A program made the position numbers and the translations under genes. This document shows positions 25,743-34,397 of a DNA stretch of 64,000 bases, in pieces. The notes below the pieces were generated by a model. It saw only the letters and a list, made by a program, of their open reading frames with translations. It was not told where the DNA came from and did not search any database. The first letter of the stretch is position 1; the number at the start of each line of letters is the position of its first letter. This DNA is from an uncultured Alphaproteobacteria bacterium (GTDB lineage: Bacteria > Pseudomonadota > Alphaproteobacteria > RF32 > CAG-239): the NCBI GenBank assembly GCA_944391685.1, contig CALXUM010000002.1, forward strand, positions 90,645-154,644, read 5' to 3'.

Positions 25743-27191
25743 ATGATTGAGTTACGCGACTATCAGCAAAAAGCAGTAAATGACCTGCGCGAGGCATACC
25801 GACAAGGTTTCAAGGCGCCATTTTTGACAGCGCCGACCGGAGCCGGAAAAACCGTCATCCTTTCCGAAATATGTTCAAACGCCAACGCCAGAGGCACCAA
25901 CACCGTCCTTCTGGTTCACCGCCAGGAGCTGGTTGTCCAGACCGCCAAGACCTTTGCCCGATTTGGCATTCCCCATTCCATCGTTGCGCCGGCAAAAGTT
26001 GTGCAAAATGCCATCAAGATACAGCTTGAGGAATTCAACAAGAGCTGGTTTCGCGACGAAAGCCGTATTTACATTGCCACCATTCAAACCCTTATCCGCC
26101 GCATGGCCGATTTGCCGAAATTCGAACTGATTTTGATTGACGAGGCGCATCACGGCGTCGCCGGTACCTATCTTAAAATTGTTAAAAGCTATCCCGGCGC
26201 GCTCATCCTGGGCGTTTCCGCCACACCGGAGCGTTTGGACGGGCAAGGCCTCGGCGTCCATTGCGGCGGCATTTTTGACAAGCTGGTTTTGGGCCCGTCG
26301 GTCAAAAGTCTGATCGAGCGCGGATTTTTAACCAGACCGCGCGTATATTGCCCGCCGATTGAGGTCGACTTCAGCGACTTAAAAACCATTGCCGGCGATT
26401 TTGACCGCAAACAGCAGCAGGAAAAACTGCACAAGCCGCGCATTATCGGCAACGTCATCGCCCACTATCGTAAATACTGCGACGGCGTCCCGGCGATAGC
26501 CTTCTGCCCGACGGTTGAATATGCCCAGTATGTGGCCGACAACTTCAACGCTGCCGGATATCGCGCCGCCAGTATTGACGGCAAAATGAACGACTACCAG
26601 CGCAACAAGACCATTAATGACCTAGGCGCCGGTCGGCTGGACGTTCTGACCAGCTGTGAAATCGTGTCCGAAGGGACAGACATTCCTGTCGTCGGTGCGG
26701 CCATCCTTTTACGCAAGACCAAATCGCTCGGACTTTATCTGCAACAGGTCGGCCGCGCGTTGCGCCCTTATCCGGGAAAATCCGAAACCATCATCCTTGA
26801 TCATGTCGGCAACTGCAACACCCACGGCCTGCCAGACGATGACCACGAATGGACGCTTGACGGTCGTATCCGCCGCAACCGTTCCGGATCATCGGGAAGT
26901 CTGGCCTGCCGCCAATGCCTGAACTGCTACGCGGTATATCCCAGCACGGTGAATGTTTGCCCGATTTGCGGCACGCCTGCCAGCAAGACCAAAACCGAGA
27001 TTGAGGAGGTCGAGGGCGAACTGGTCGAATTTACCCGCCGTGCCGAGAGGGCAGAACAAGGACGCGCCTCAACACTTGAGGATCTTGTCGAGCTCGGACG
27101 CAAACGAGGCTACGGACCGCGAGCCGAGGCCTGGGCGCGATATGTTTACAACGGCCGGAAAGCAAAGGAGGCAAAGAGGAATATCGCATGA
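25743..27191 (+). CDS. Superfamily 2 DEAD/DEAH-type DNA helicase
   Basis: 482 residues. Motif Q/I: LRDYQQKAVNDL and TAPTGAGKTVIL; motif II LILIDEAHH; motif III GVSATPERLDG; motif VI QQVGRALRPYPGK. After the second RecA fold come CRQCLNCYAVYPSTVNVC and CPICG, a four-cysteine zinc element, then a charged tail. Such phage helicases resemble type III restriction/RecG-like SF2 enzymes and usually open DNA for replication or recombination. First gene of the rightward early operon; the next gene overlaps by 4 nt (ATGA). Confidence 0.88.
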   Translation: MIELRDYQQKAVNDLREAYRQGFKAPFLTAPTGAGKTVILSEICSNANARGTNTVLLVHRQELVVQTAKTFARFGIPHSIVAPAKVVQNAIKIQLEEFNKSWFRDESRIYIATIQTLIRRMADLPKFELILIDEAHHGVAGTYLKIVKSYPGALILGVSATPERLDGQGLGVHCGGIFDKLVLGPSVKSLIERGFLTRPRVYCPPIEVDFSDLKTIAGDFDRKQQQEKLHKPRIIGNVIAHYRKYCDGVPAIAFCPTVEYAQYVADNFNAAGYRAASIDGKMNDYQRNKTINDLGAGRLDVLTSCEIVSEGTDIPVVGAAILLRKTKSLGLYLQQVGRALRPYPGKSETIILDHVGNCNTHGLPDDDHEWTLDGRIRRNRSGSSGSLACRQCLNCYAVYPSTVNVCPICGTPASKTKTEIEEVEGELVEFTRRAERAEQGRASTLEDLVELGRKRGYGPRAEAWARYVYNGRKAKEAKRNIA

Positions 27192-27565
27192 CCAAGCATC
27201 GCCGACATCGGACACATCTTCCTGAGCGCTTCCTGCTCGCGGAGCCGGAGGACAATCTGATAGCGGCGGTCATCAGGCAGGCATGGTGCGACGCTTTTGC
27301 CGGCCGCGTAAAAGATTTTTATGCCGAAAAACATCGGGACGACGACAAGCGCAACGCCCGCCGGATGTTCGAGGCAGACGAAACGGATGAATGGCGCCTG
27401 TCGTTGCGCGACCTGGCGCAGGCCATCCAGATAGACGACAAAAGCCTCGTGATCGGCTACTCGAGGTATAAAGCCCGGGTTTTATCGGGCAAAAAAAAAG
27501 TAAGAGCCGGGGTCGCTTTCGACCTGTTATTAAAAACACTCGCAAACGGAGGTAGACTGAAATGA
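27188..27565 (+). CDS. Hypothetical phage protein
   Basis: 125 residues, basic N-terminus (MTKHRRHRTHLPERFLL) and mostly helical body. ATGA overlap with the helicase upstream and a 4-nt overlap with the GapR-like gene downstream show translational coupling. No family recognised. Confidence 0.6.
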   Translation: MTKHRRHRTHLPERFLLAEPEDNLIAAVIRQAWCDAFAGRVKDFYAEKHRDDDKRNARRMFEADETDEWRLSLRDLAQAIQIDDKSLVIGYSRYKARVLSGKKKVRAGVAFDLLLKTLANGGRLK

Positions 27566-27810
27566 GTGACACGGAAGTTGGCGGAATTGCCACAGACAGG
27601 CTGCGGAGCCTTATTGAGCGCATCGAGCGGCTCGAAGAAGAAAAAAAAGGAATTCAATCTGATATTCGCGATATTTTTGCCGAGGCCAAATCCGCCGGAT
27701 TTGACGTAAAAATAATGCGTATCGTCTTGAAGTTGCGCAAAATGAACGCTGCGGACAGGGATGAGCAGGAATTCCTGACCGAAACCTACCGCAAAGCGTT
27801 AGATATTTGA
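27562..27810 (+). CDS. GapR-family DNA-binding protein (DUF2312)
   Basis: 82 residues. RLRSLIERIERLEEEKKGIQ, DIFAEAKSAGFDVKIMR and VLKLRKMNAADRDEQEFL match the GapR/DUF2312 pattern (the IERLExEK, AEAKxxGFDVK and RKxD/N blocks). In Caulobacter GapR is an essential nucleoid protein that clamps overtwisted DNA ahead of forks and stimulates topoisomerases. A phage copy in the replication operon may relieve supercoiling during phage replication or replace the host protein; that is inference. The family is largely alphaproteobacterial, which supports the host assignment. Confidence 0.85.
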   Translation: MSDTEVGGIATDRLRSLIERIERLEEEKKGIQSDIRDIFAEAKSAGFDVKIMRIVLKLRKMNAADRDEQEFLTETYRKALDI

Positions 27811-27823
27811 AAGGAAAATAAAA

Positions 27824-28165
27824 ATGGAAAAAATAAAACCTGAAATTTTAGTTGAAAAACTCCCCGGCGACATTGCCTCGGAAGGCCTGAAAAAAGACGA
27901 TTACGTTATAACCCGCCCGGCTGACTTCTACAGCGGCGCCGGCATCTATGTGCTGAAAACAGGAGGCAGCTCCATGGTGGCCAGATGTATTGAAAAAACC
28001 GACGGCAGTATCCACGTTGCCGACGTCTCAAGCGCCAGCTGCACCGACATGAAGGTCAAATCATTTTGCGCGGCGGTCGACCGCAAAGTGCTTGCCCGCG
28101 TGATTGTCGATGACAATCTGCCGGCCGGAGCCCTCGAACTCCTGGATCAGTTGTTAAGGGGGTAA
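27824..28165 (+). CDS. Hypothetical phage protein
   Basis: 113 residues (MEKIKPEILVEKLPGDIA ...). The stretch YVITRPADFYSGAGIYVLKT followed by MVARCIEK has the rhythm of an S24-type beta domain, but no HTH and no nucleophile motif are present, so I do not assign it. Ribosome site AAGGAAA upstream. Sits between GapR-like and VRR-NUC genes. Confidence 0.5.
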   Translation: MEKIKPEILVEKLPGDIASEGLKKDDYVITRPADFYSGAGIYVLKTGGSSMVARCIEKTDGSIHVADVSSASCTDMKVKSFCAAVDRKVLARVIVDDNLPAGALELLDQLLRG

Positions 28166-28168
28166 GCC

Positions 28169-28597
28169 ATGTCAGAAACCGAAACCCTCAAAAAAGTCAT
28201 GATTAAGCTCGGCGCCAAAGACTGGATTAAAATCTGGCGCAACAATACCGGCCAGGCCTGGCAGGGAAAACGTTTCGGCTTAAAGCGCGGCACGAGGGTT
28301 GTTGACGAGATGGGCAGACACATCACGATTGAGCCTGGCGATATTCTGCTCCGCGGTGCTCATCCCGTCAACTTCGGTTTAATCGGCTCCGGCGATATTG
28401 CCGGCATAATCGCGCCCAAAGGCACGGTTATCTACATAGAAACAAAATTCGGACGCTACAAGCAAACCGAGCAACAGAAACGCTTTGCCAAGATGATCCA
28501 GGACATGGGCGGAATTTATATTGTCGCCCGCGATCCGGAGTTGGTTGAAAGCCAGATTATTGACGAAATGAGGTTGCGCTATGGCTGGAATGGTTAA
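28169..28597 (+). CDS. VRR-NUC domain nuclease
   Basis: 142 residues. GSGDIAGIIAPKGTVIYIETK carries the G-x-x-D and E-x-K catalytic residues, and QQKRFAKMIQDMGGIYIVARD is the conserved helix and strand after them. VRR-NUC is a PD-(D/E)XK branch that resolves or nicks branched DNA (as in FAN1) and is common in phage replication blocks next to SF2 helicases and primases, as here. It overlaps the primase start by 17 nt. Confidence 0.8.
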   Translation: MSETETLKKVMIKLGAKDWIKIWRNNTGQAWQGKRFGLKRGTRVVDEMGRHITIEPGDILLRGAHPVNFGLIGSGDIAGIIAPKGTVIYIETKFGRYKQTEQQKRFAKMIQDMGGIYIVARDPELVESQIIDEMRLRYGWNG

Positions 28598-31076
28598 TTT
28601 TGACGAAGTAAACGCGGTAGCTCTCGCCAACCTTGAAGGTCTTGTCCGCGACTGGTTGCCAAACGGCCGCCGCAACGGCAATGAATGGCAGTGCGGCGAT
28701 TGGAACGGCAATCCCGGGAAAAGCCTGCTCATCAACCTAAAAACCGGTAAAGGCTCGGATTTTTCGGCAGACGAAGCCGTCGGCGACCCAATCGGCATCT
28801 GCGCTAAAGTTTTCCGCCTCGACCGGGTTGAGGCCGCACGCAAGCTGGCCGGAATATTCGGGCTTGAGGGTGGTGAGGCAAACGAGCGTACCGAAAAGTA
28901 CAACCGGCCGCCGGTAAGCACAGAAACACAACAAAAAGAACAAGACGACTATGACCAGGAAAAACAGGCTAAACTCGACCAGATATTGGCAGAACTTGTC
29001 GATTTGCGAGGTACCCCGGCGCAGGCATATCTCAAAAGCCGCGGCATTACCGGTGCTCCTGCTTCACAATTCAAATGGCGGCCGAATAAAAGTAACAGCG
29101 GCGGCAGCCTGGTTTGCATCGCCAGAGATAGTGCCGGTGTCGTCAAGGCCGTTCAAAGTGTCTATCTTGATGCCAACGGCAAAAAAGCTAACTTTGCAGT
29201 CAAAAAAAGAACCAACGGCTTCCCGTCGGGCAACCCGTTAAAAATTAAAGGCGATCCGAACGGTCCCGTTTTGCTGACTGAGGGACCGGAAGACGCGCTG
29301 ACGCTTGCCCAGACAACGCATTTTGAAGTCTGGTGCGCCATGGGGCTGAATTTTATCGGCAAAATCGAAGAACCGCAAGGCCGGACGCTGATTGTTGTCC
29401 GCGACAACGACGAGGAAGGCTCCAAGCCTGACGAAACCATGAACAAAATACTGGCATCGTTTCTTGACCGCGGTTTTAAAAATTTAATGTGTGCCAGACC
29501 TCCGCGCTCGATAAAAGATAGTAACCAGCTTTTGCAGGAACTTGGCGCCGACGAGGTTGTCAAAATGATAAATGACGCCCAACCCGTCAAAGATGGACGT
29601 TTTGATGAAATTGAGCCTCCGGCTGAATATTACCAAAGCACTCCGCCTGATTATCCGGAGCCTGAAGATTCTATATTTGCACAGCTTGCTTACCGGCCAC
29701 GCACCGATGTTGGAAATTCCCAGCGCATAGTGGCTCGTTGGGGAAAGATCGTCAAATATGCTCCCGGCATGGGCTGGATCATCTATTCTCACGGATTGTG
29801 GGATAATAAACATGCAGACCTACGCGTCATCAACATGGCCAAACGCACAGCTCTTGATATTGCCAAAGAAGCCGACTACGTAGAAGAACACCAAAAATCA
29901 GGAATTAAAAATTGGTGCAAAAAAAGCCAGGAAGGCGGGCGTATCAATTATGCGCTGAAACTTGCCCAGCCTGACCTCTACATCGATATTGAACGTCTTG
30001 ATGCCGACCGCCTATATTTTAACGCTGCCAACGGCATGATTGACTTGACTACCGGAAAATTGATGAAACACAGTCCGGATTTTCACTCCACAAAGCAATC
30101 AACCGTGGAATTTAACCCAAGAGCCAAATGCCCAGCATGGAACAAATTCCTTCGCGAGATTTTGTGTGAAGACGACGAAATGATCAGCTTCGTCCAACGC
30201 GCCATCGGCTACAGTCTGACCGGTGACACCCGTGAGCAATGTATGTTTGTGTTGCACGGCAAAGGCTCAAACGGCAAATCAACCTTTCTTGACACAATCC
30301 AGGCGCTGATGTGCGGCTACCATGTCAAAACCAAGGCCGACGCCTTCATGGAAACCGGCAAGGTAACCGACGCCAACCCGTTTTTGGCCATGCTGCGCTC
30401 GGCGCGATTTGTGACCGCGTCCGAAACCAAGGCCGACCGGGCGTTGGACGAAAGCCTGATCAAAGAGGCCACCGGCGACAGCACCATCACAGCCCGCAAC
30501 CTGCACCAGAACCCGTTCCAGTTCAGCCCGCAGTTTAAACTGTGGCTGGCAACTAACCACAAGCCGGAAATCCGCGGCACCGACGACGGCATCTGGCGTC
30601 GTCTGCTCCTGATACCGTTTGCCGCCCAGTTTTATGACAAATCAGATCCGGATGCGCCGGTCAACGGGCCGTTCAAAGACAAATTGCTGATTACCCGCTT
30701 AAAAAGCGAGCTGCCCGGCATTTTGGCCTGGGCGGTGCGCGGCTGCCTCGACTGGCAGAAACAGGGGCTGAACCCGCCGGATGCCGTCCGCGAGGCAACC
30801 CAGGAATATCGTTCCGAAATGGACGTGCTTGGCAGTTATCTGGAGGAAAACACCATAAAATCGGCCGGAAACACAATATCTTGTGCCAGCCTTTATGAAA
30901 ACTACAAGAAGTGGTGCCAGGACAACGGACACAGCCCCTACAGCAAAAACAAATTCGGCCGCCGACTTTACGAGCGCCACATAACCAAAGGCACCACGCC
31001 GCGCGGCGAAAAAGCCTATGTCGGCGTCAAACTGCGCCAAGAAGAAACCTGGGCGGAATTCAACAGGGGGTGGTGA
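28581..31076 (+). CDS. Primase-helicase (TOPRIM + D5/P4-type SF3 helicase)
   Basis: 831 residues. Residues 1-100 have a WQCGDWNGNPGKSL block of primase-polymerase type. A TOPRIM-like segment follows (PVLLTEGPEDALTLAQ and LIVVRDNDEEGSK). The D5_N region leads to the SF3 helicase with VLHGKGSNGKSTFLDTI (Walker A), VTASETKADRALDES (Walker B area) and LWLATNHKPEIRGTDDGIWR (motif C and arginine finger). The extreme C-terminus is a winged-helix-like Pox_D5 region. Such proteins prime and unwind at phage origins. Overlaps VRR-NUC upstream and the small gene downstream. Confidence 0.9.
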   Translation: MAGMVNFDEVNAVALANLEGLVRDWLPNGRRNGNEWQCGDWNGNPGKSLLINLKTGKGSDFSADEAVGDPIGICAKVFRLDRVEAARKLAGIFGLEGGEANERTEKYNRPPVSTETQQKEQDDYDQEKQAKLDQILAELVDLRGTPAQAYLKSRGITGAPASQFKWRPNKSNSGGSLVCIARDSAGVVKAVQSVYLDANGKKANFAVKKRTNGFPSGNPLKIKGDPNGPVLLTEGPEDALTLAQTTHFEVWCAMGLNFIGKIEEPQGRTLIVVRDNDEEGSKPDETMNKILASFLDRGFKNLMCARPPRSIKDSNQLLQELGADEVVKMINDAQPVKDGRFDEIEPPAEYYQSTPPDYPEPEDSIFAQLAYRPRTDVGNSQRIVARWGKIVKYAPGMGWIIYSHGLWDNKHADLRVINMAKRTALDIAKEADYVEEHQKSGIKNWCKKSQEGGRINYALKLAQPDLYIDIERLDADRLYFNAANGMIDLTTGKLMKHSPDFHSTKQSTVEFNPRAKCPAWNKFLREILCEDDEMISFVQRAIGYSLTGDTREQCMFVLHGKGSNGKSTFLDTIQALMCGYHVKTKADAFMETGKVTDANPFLAMLRSARFVTASETKADRALDESLIKEATGDSTITARNLHQNPFQFSPQFKLWLATNHKPEIRGTDDGIWRRLLLIPFAAQFYDKSDPDAPVNGPFKDKLLITRLKSELPGILAWAVRGCLDWQKQGLNPPDAVREATQEYRSEMDVLGSYLEENTIKSAGNTISCASLYENYKKWCQDNGHSPYSKNKFGRRLYERHITKGTTPRGEKAYVGVKLRQEETWAEFNRGW

Positions 31077-31291
31077 TGATGATGCGCATATATGTTTCCG
31101 GTTCGCAGTATCTGGCGACAGAGGTAGACGAGAAAGAGGCGCAGCGAATTATGTCGGCTTTTGACAACCGCGAAACCGACCGCATCACCGTCAAGCAGGA
31201 CGGTGAAATCTGGAACCTGGCCAAAGCGCATATTGTAGCCATCGCTTTTGAACAAAAACCGGTCATGCCGGCAAAGGTAACATTAAACTAA
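31076..31291 (+). CDS. Small hypothetical phage protein
   Basis: 71 residues beginning at three consecutive ATG codons (31076, 31079, 31082); the primase TGA shares a base with the first. MRIYVSGSQYLATEVDEKEA and WNLAKAHIVAIAFEQKP suggest a small beta protein. The exact Met used is uncertain. No family recognised. Confidence 0.55.
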   Translation: MMMRIYVSGSQYLATEVDEKEAQRIMSAFDNRETDRITVKQDGEIWNLAKAHIVAIAFEQKPVMPAKVTLN

Positions 31292-31301
31292 GGAGGGATA
31301 T

Positions 31302-32042
31302 ATGGCTCAGACGATTAAACAAAAATGCGACGCCATCGGCATATCTTTGCCGACTTATTATTTAAGGCTCAAAAACGGCATGACGCCTGAAGAAGCTCTG
31401 TCTACGCCAAACAAGCGCCGCACCTCAAAATTGAAACCGACGCCGAAACCGGTGCCTGCGCCGATGCCTGAACCTGAGGACCAGGAGCCGCGCGCGCCGC
31501 TGATGGTCGGTGCCTCCTGCGTTTTTGAAAGCGACCACCAAAACCGCCGGCGCAAATTCAACCAAAACCGCACCAAACAATCTGCCAAAGCCGCCGGCGC
31601 TACACCTCTTGAGTGTCAGGAAAAACTGCAGCACCGTAATTATGTCGAAGAATTAGGCAGCCGTTACCGTATAACTCCAAATAAGACCCCTCTGCCGGCG
31701 CTGGCTGCCTCGCCGGTTGAGGATAAAGAAACTGAAGAAGTCGACAACTTCGGACATGTTAACCTCAAACCACTGCGCTATGGGCCGAAACGTTATGGCG
31801 TGGCGAAAGAGCCGCGGCCGGATCCGTGGAATGCGGCAGATGAAACCAAGTTTAACAATGCCTGCGGTGGTTATACGGCCGTTATTTTGAACCACGCCAA
31901 AGACGGCGAGTTCAAATATCAGATCTATTCGACCAAGAGCAGAAACAAACTCTACACCGACGATGTCGTCAGGTTTATCAACGCCATCATTAAAATTTGC
32001 GATCCGGAGGGAAAGACCCCGTTTCGCGTGATTGCGAGGTAG
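31302..32042 (+). CDS. Hypothetical phage protein with HTH-like N-terminus
   Basis: 246 residues. The start KQKCDAIGISLPTYYLRLKN followed by GMTPEEALSTP reads like the small HTH that phages use to bind DNA (G-I-S-x-x-x-Y-x-R-L-x-x-G-x-x-x-E-E-A). A proline-rich linker follows (residues 45-65) and then an unrecognised domain with NACGGYTAVILNHAK near the C-terminus. GGAGGG precedes the ATG. A regulatory role is possible. Confidence 0.55.
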   Translation: MAQTIKQKCDAIGISLPTYYLRLKNGMTPEEALSTPNKRRTSKLKPTPKPVPAPMPEPEDQEPRAPLMVGASCVFESDHQNRRRKFNQNRTKQSAKAAGATPLECQEKLQHRNYVEELGSRYRITPNKTPLPALAASPVEDKETEEVDNFGHVNLKPLRYGPKRYGVAKEPRPDPWNAADETKFNNACGGYTAVILNHAKDGEFKYQIYSTKSRNKLYTDDVVRFINAIIKICDPEGKTPFRVIAR

Positions 32043-32045
32043 GAC

Positions 32046-32714
32046 GTGGAATTAAACAAAATCATTAACGCCGACTGTCTTGATGTCATGCGCCAGATGC
32101 CGGACAAAAGTGTTGACCTGGTCCTGACTGACCCACCGTATGGCATAGGTTCAAGGTTTAAGTCAAAATTCGGAATGCAGATTGAAAAGAAAAAATGGGA
32201 AGATTTCAGTTGGAATGACAAAATCCCATCCAAAGAAGTTTTTGACGAAATTATGCGGGTTTCTAAAAACCAAATCATATTCGGCGGCAATTATTTCACG
32301 CAATATTTGAGGCCGACAAATGCCTGGCTGGTTTGGGACAAAATCGGTCAATACGACCTTAAAAACCCGTTTTCGGACTGCGAGCTGGCTTGGACAAGTT
32401 TTTCCTGCACCGTCAAAAAATACACTTTTGTCAATATGGGTTTTATTGCCGGCAAAGATGAAAAGGGCAAAAGAATTCATCCGACGCAAAAACCGCTTCA
32501 GTTGTTTCAAGCCATTTTGCAGGATTTTTCAAAACCCGGTGACATCGTGTTTGACCCGTTTTCCGGCTCCGGAACCACCGCCGTCGCAGCCTACAAACTC
32601 GGCCGACAATTTATCTGCACCGAAAAAGATCCGGTGTACTGGCAAAAATCCTGCGCCAGACTGGCCGAGGAAACCAAACAATTACTTTTATTCGGGGGGG
32701 GTAAATGCAAATAG
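32046..32714 (+). CDS. N6-adenine/N4-cytosine DNA methyltransferase
   Basis: 222 residues, starting at GTG (AGGA upstream). Motif IV is VLTDPPYGIGS near residue 30, then HPTQKPLQLFQ and motif I FDPFSGSGTTAVAAYKLG. The order IV before I marks the beta class, the same as host CcrM, but without CcrM's C-terminal domain. It probably modifies phage DNA to escape restriction or alters gene expression. A G8 run (32694-32701) lies in the last codons and also forms the region upstream of the next ATG. Confidence 0.88.
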   Translation: MELNKIINADCLDVMRQMPDKSVDLVLTDPPYGIGSRFKSKFGMQIEKKKWEDFSWNDKIPSKEVFDEIMRVSKNQIIFGGNYFTQYLRPTNAWLVWDKIGQYDLKNPFSDCELAWTSFSCTVKKYTFVNMGFIAGKDEKGKRIHPTQKPLQLFQAILQDFSKPGDIVFDPFSGSGTTAVAAYKLGRQFICTEKDPVYWQKSCARLAEETKQLLLFGGGKCK

Positions 32715-32884
32715 ATTACGGAAAATCATACTTTGATGCCTTAAAGCGCTATGTGCGCCTGCAAAAGGAATTTGACGAATACCAGCGACGCAGCCGGATG
32801 CGCTTCGTCGCCATGATCGCCATCTGCTGGGGAACCTGCGTGGCGCATCTTATTATTTTTATTTTGAATTTAATTTTTAACTGA
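32705..32884 (+). CDS. 59-residue membrane protein
   Basis: Starts inside the end of the methyltransferase gene (10-nt overlap). MQIDYGKSYFDALKRYVRLQ is an amphipathic helix; residues 34-58 (FVAMIAICWGTCVAHLIIF ...) form one membrane helix. The upstream G8 run could serve as its ribosome site. Function unknown. Confidence 0.55.
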   Translation: MQIDYGKSYFDALKRYVRLQKEFDEYQRRSRMRFVAMIAICWGTCVAHLIIFILNLIFN

Positions 32885-32895
32885 CGGAGGAAAGC

Positions 32896-33135
32896 ATGGA
32901 TGATTTTGCAATAATTCGCGCCAAAATCGCTGAAAAAGCCAAAGAAAACAATCTGGAACTAACCGACAAGGCTGACGCCGTGGCCAGAGCCAAAAGCCGG
33001 TTTTTCGGCGCCAAATACTGGATGAGGTGCCCCTGTGACCCTGGAAGTGACCGCGCTTGCATTTCCGGTCATTGCTGGGCAGATATCGCCAAAAACGGCG
33101 TTTGTCACTGCAACCTTTATCGGAGGGCAGCCTGA
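32896..33135 (+). CDS. Cys-rich protein resembling ferredoxin:thioredoxin reductase catalytic chain
   Basis: 79 residues. After a helical N-terminus comes RFFGAKYWMRCPCDPGSDRAC, then SGHC and NGVCHCNLYRR. The order CPC ... C ... C ... CHC followed by a Leu-Tyr strongly resembles the catalytic subunit of ferredoxin:thioredoxin reductase (CPC-x16-CPC-x8-CHC), whose cysteines hold a 4Fe-4S cluster and a redox disulfide. One of the canonical CPC pairs is altered to CISGHC. I infer an Fe-S or redox protein; function in a phage is unclear. GGAGG precedes the ATG, and the stop overlaps the next start. Confidence 0.55.
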   Translation: MDDFAIIRAKIAEKAKENNLELTDKADAVARAKSRFFGAKYWMRCPCDPGSDRACISGHCWADIAKNGVCHCNLYRRAA

Positions 33136-33332
33136 TGGAAAAAAATCTTGTTTTGGGATATAGGGCTCTTTTTCTGGCGCTGTGGGTGCTGTTATGTCTC
33201 GGCTTTTGGGTCGCGGCGGGCATTACCGTTGTTTTGCTGGCTTTCCCTGTGGCGTGGTTTAGGCCTGTCAGCTATCCGCTCGGCAAAGCCCTGGAATACA
33301 TCGGTGATAAAATTGAAGAATTCTTTTGGTAA
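33135..33332 (+). CDS. 65-residue membrane protein
   Basis: ATG at 33135 shares a base with the upstream TGA. Two hydrophobic segments, LFLALWVLLCLGFWVAA and ITVVLLAFPVAWF, then a short amphipathic end GKALEYIGDKIEEFFW. Function unknown. Confidence 0.6.
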   Translation: MEKNLVLGYRALFLALWVLLCLGFWVAAGITVVLLAFPVAWFRPVSYPLGKALEYIGDKIEEFFW

Positions 33333-33343
33333 GGAGTTTTTTT

Positions 33344-33691
33344 ATGAGCAACCAATACGAAATTGAACTTATCCACGCCGCCAATAAGGAATGTGACCGC
33401 CTGCAAGCCAAAATTGACGAGCTGGATAAAAAGAACAAAGCTCAAGCCTACCAACTTGGCAATCAGAGATACCGCATCCATAACCAGCGCCACGAAATAA
33501 GCAACCGGCTGAAGGAAAACAAAAGGCTCCGGGCATTATTGGAAGAGTGCTGGTATAGGATTCCGCAAATTCCGATAAACCTCAAACTTTTGGAAAAAAT
33601 CCAGGAAACGCTTGCCGTTGCTAAAATACAAGCTACCCCGGCAGCTGATATTAAGATACAAGAAAGCGAGGCTCGGAATGAAACTTGTTGA
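33344..33691 (+). CDS. Coiled-coil phage protein
   Basis: 115 residues from ATG 33344 with AAGGAG upstream. Residues 5-72 (IELIHAANKECDRLQAKIDE and the following charged heptads) form a coiled coil. No family recognised. Overlaps the next gene by 14 nt. Confidence 0.6.
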   Translation: MSNQYEIELIHAANKECDRLQAKIDELDKKNKAQAYQLGNQRYRIHNQRHEISNRLKENKRLRALLEECWYRIPQIPINLKLLEKIQETLAVAKIQATPAADIKIQESEARNETC

Positions 33692-34166
33692 AATTAACGA
33701 TGTCCGTGCTGGGCAGGTGTTAGAGCGCAACTGCTGCATTTTCGTAATTGAAGAAAGAACCGGTGCGCACAACTTTGCCGTCACTCTCTATTGCCACAAT
33801 CACAAACCCGTGCCAAACGATGCTTATGAGGCATCGGCGACGCGCGAAAGAAATATTGCGGCATTTGATGATTGCAAAATTATCGGTAAAATCGGCATTA
33901 CCCACCGCATTGAGGGCAATAGGCTCGTCGAGATTCCCCGTTTTGTCGGATTTCAAACCGATGATGTCGTCAAATTCAAATGGGATCCGCGGCTGTATGT
34001 GATTAACCGTGAAATCGACTTCGGCATCAAAGAAACCCACCCGAACAACTCATGTTTTGAAGCCACCAACGACCTGTATGGCAGCCGCCAATTGGTGGAT
34101 TTTGAACTTAAACGCGTCGGCATCCTGGGCGTAACCCACGAATTTGTAAACGATAAAGAGGCCTGA
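33678..34166 (+). CDS. Hypothetical phage protein
   Basis: 162 residues from ATG 33678 (MKLVEINDVRAGQVLERN), predicted mostly beta. Many Asn and charged residues, no signal peptide. No family recognised. Ends 1 bp before the next gene. Confidence 0.55.
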   Translation: MKLVEINDVRAGQVLERNCCIFVIEERTGAHNFAVTLYCHNHKPVPNDAYEASATRERNIAAFDDCKIIGKIGITHRIEGNRLVEIPRFVGFQTDDVVKFKWDPRLYVINREIDFGIKETHPNNSCFEATNDLYGSRQLVDFELKRVGILGVTHEFVNDKEA

Positions 34167-34167
34167 A

Positions 34168-34383
34168 ATGAAATTTGAGGAAGCAATGCAAGAGATGCGG
34201 GAAGGCAAAATAGCCTATGTCAAACCTTTCCCGGATAAAGATTTCGAGGTTGACTATTGGATAAGCAACGGCGGCAGGGGCGATAAAATACTGAGTTCAG
34301 TATTTATGGGGCAAGTTCCAGCAATCCAAACCTACGCAATTATGTCGAACTCTTGGCGCATCGAAAGCAAAACCCCGGAATAA
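34168..34383 (+). CDS. Small protein, faintly DUF2829/Tad2-like
   Basis: 71 residues. The start MKFEEAMQEMREGKIAYVKP and the end AIMSNSWRIESK follow the pattern of DUF2829 proteins (short helix with E-A-x-x-x-x-x-x-G-K, and a terminal D/S-x-W-x-x), a group that includes the Thoeris inhibitor Tad2. The central aromatic segment differs, so this is a weak resemblance. It is the last gene of the rightward early operon. Confidence 0.4.
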   Translation: MKFEEAMQEMREGKIAYVKPFPDKDFEVDYWISNGGRGDKILSSVFMGQVPAIQTYAIMSNSWRIESKTPE

Positions 34384-34390
34384 TCCGGGG
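34373..34390. terminator. Terminator of the rightward early operon
   Basis: CCCCGGA ... TCCGGGG hairpin overlapping the last stop codon, followed by CTTTCTTTT. It lies between convergent genes and may act both ways. Confidence 0.75.
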
Positions 34391-34397
34391 CTTTCTT

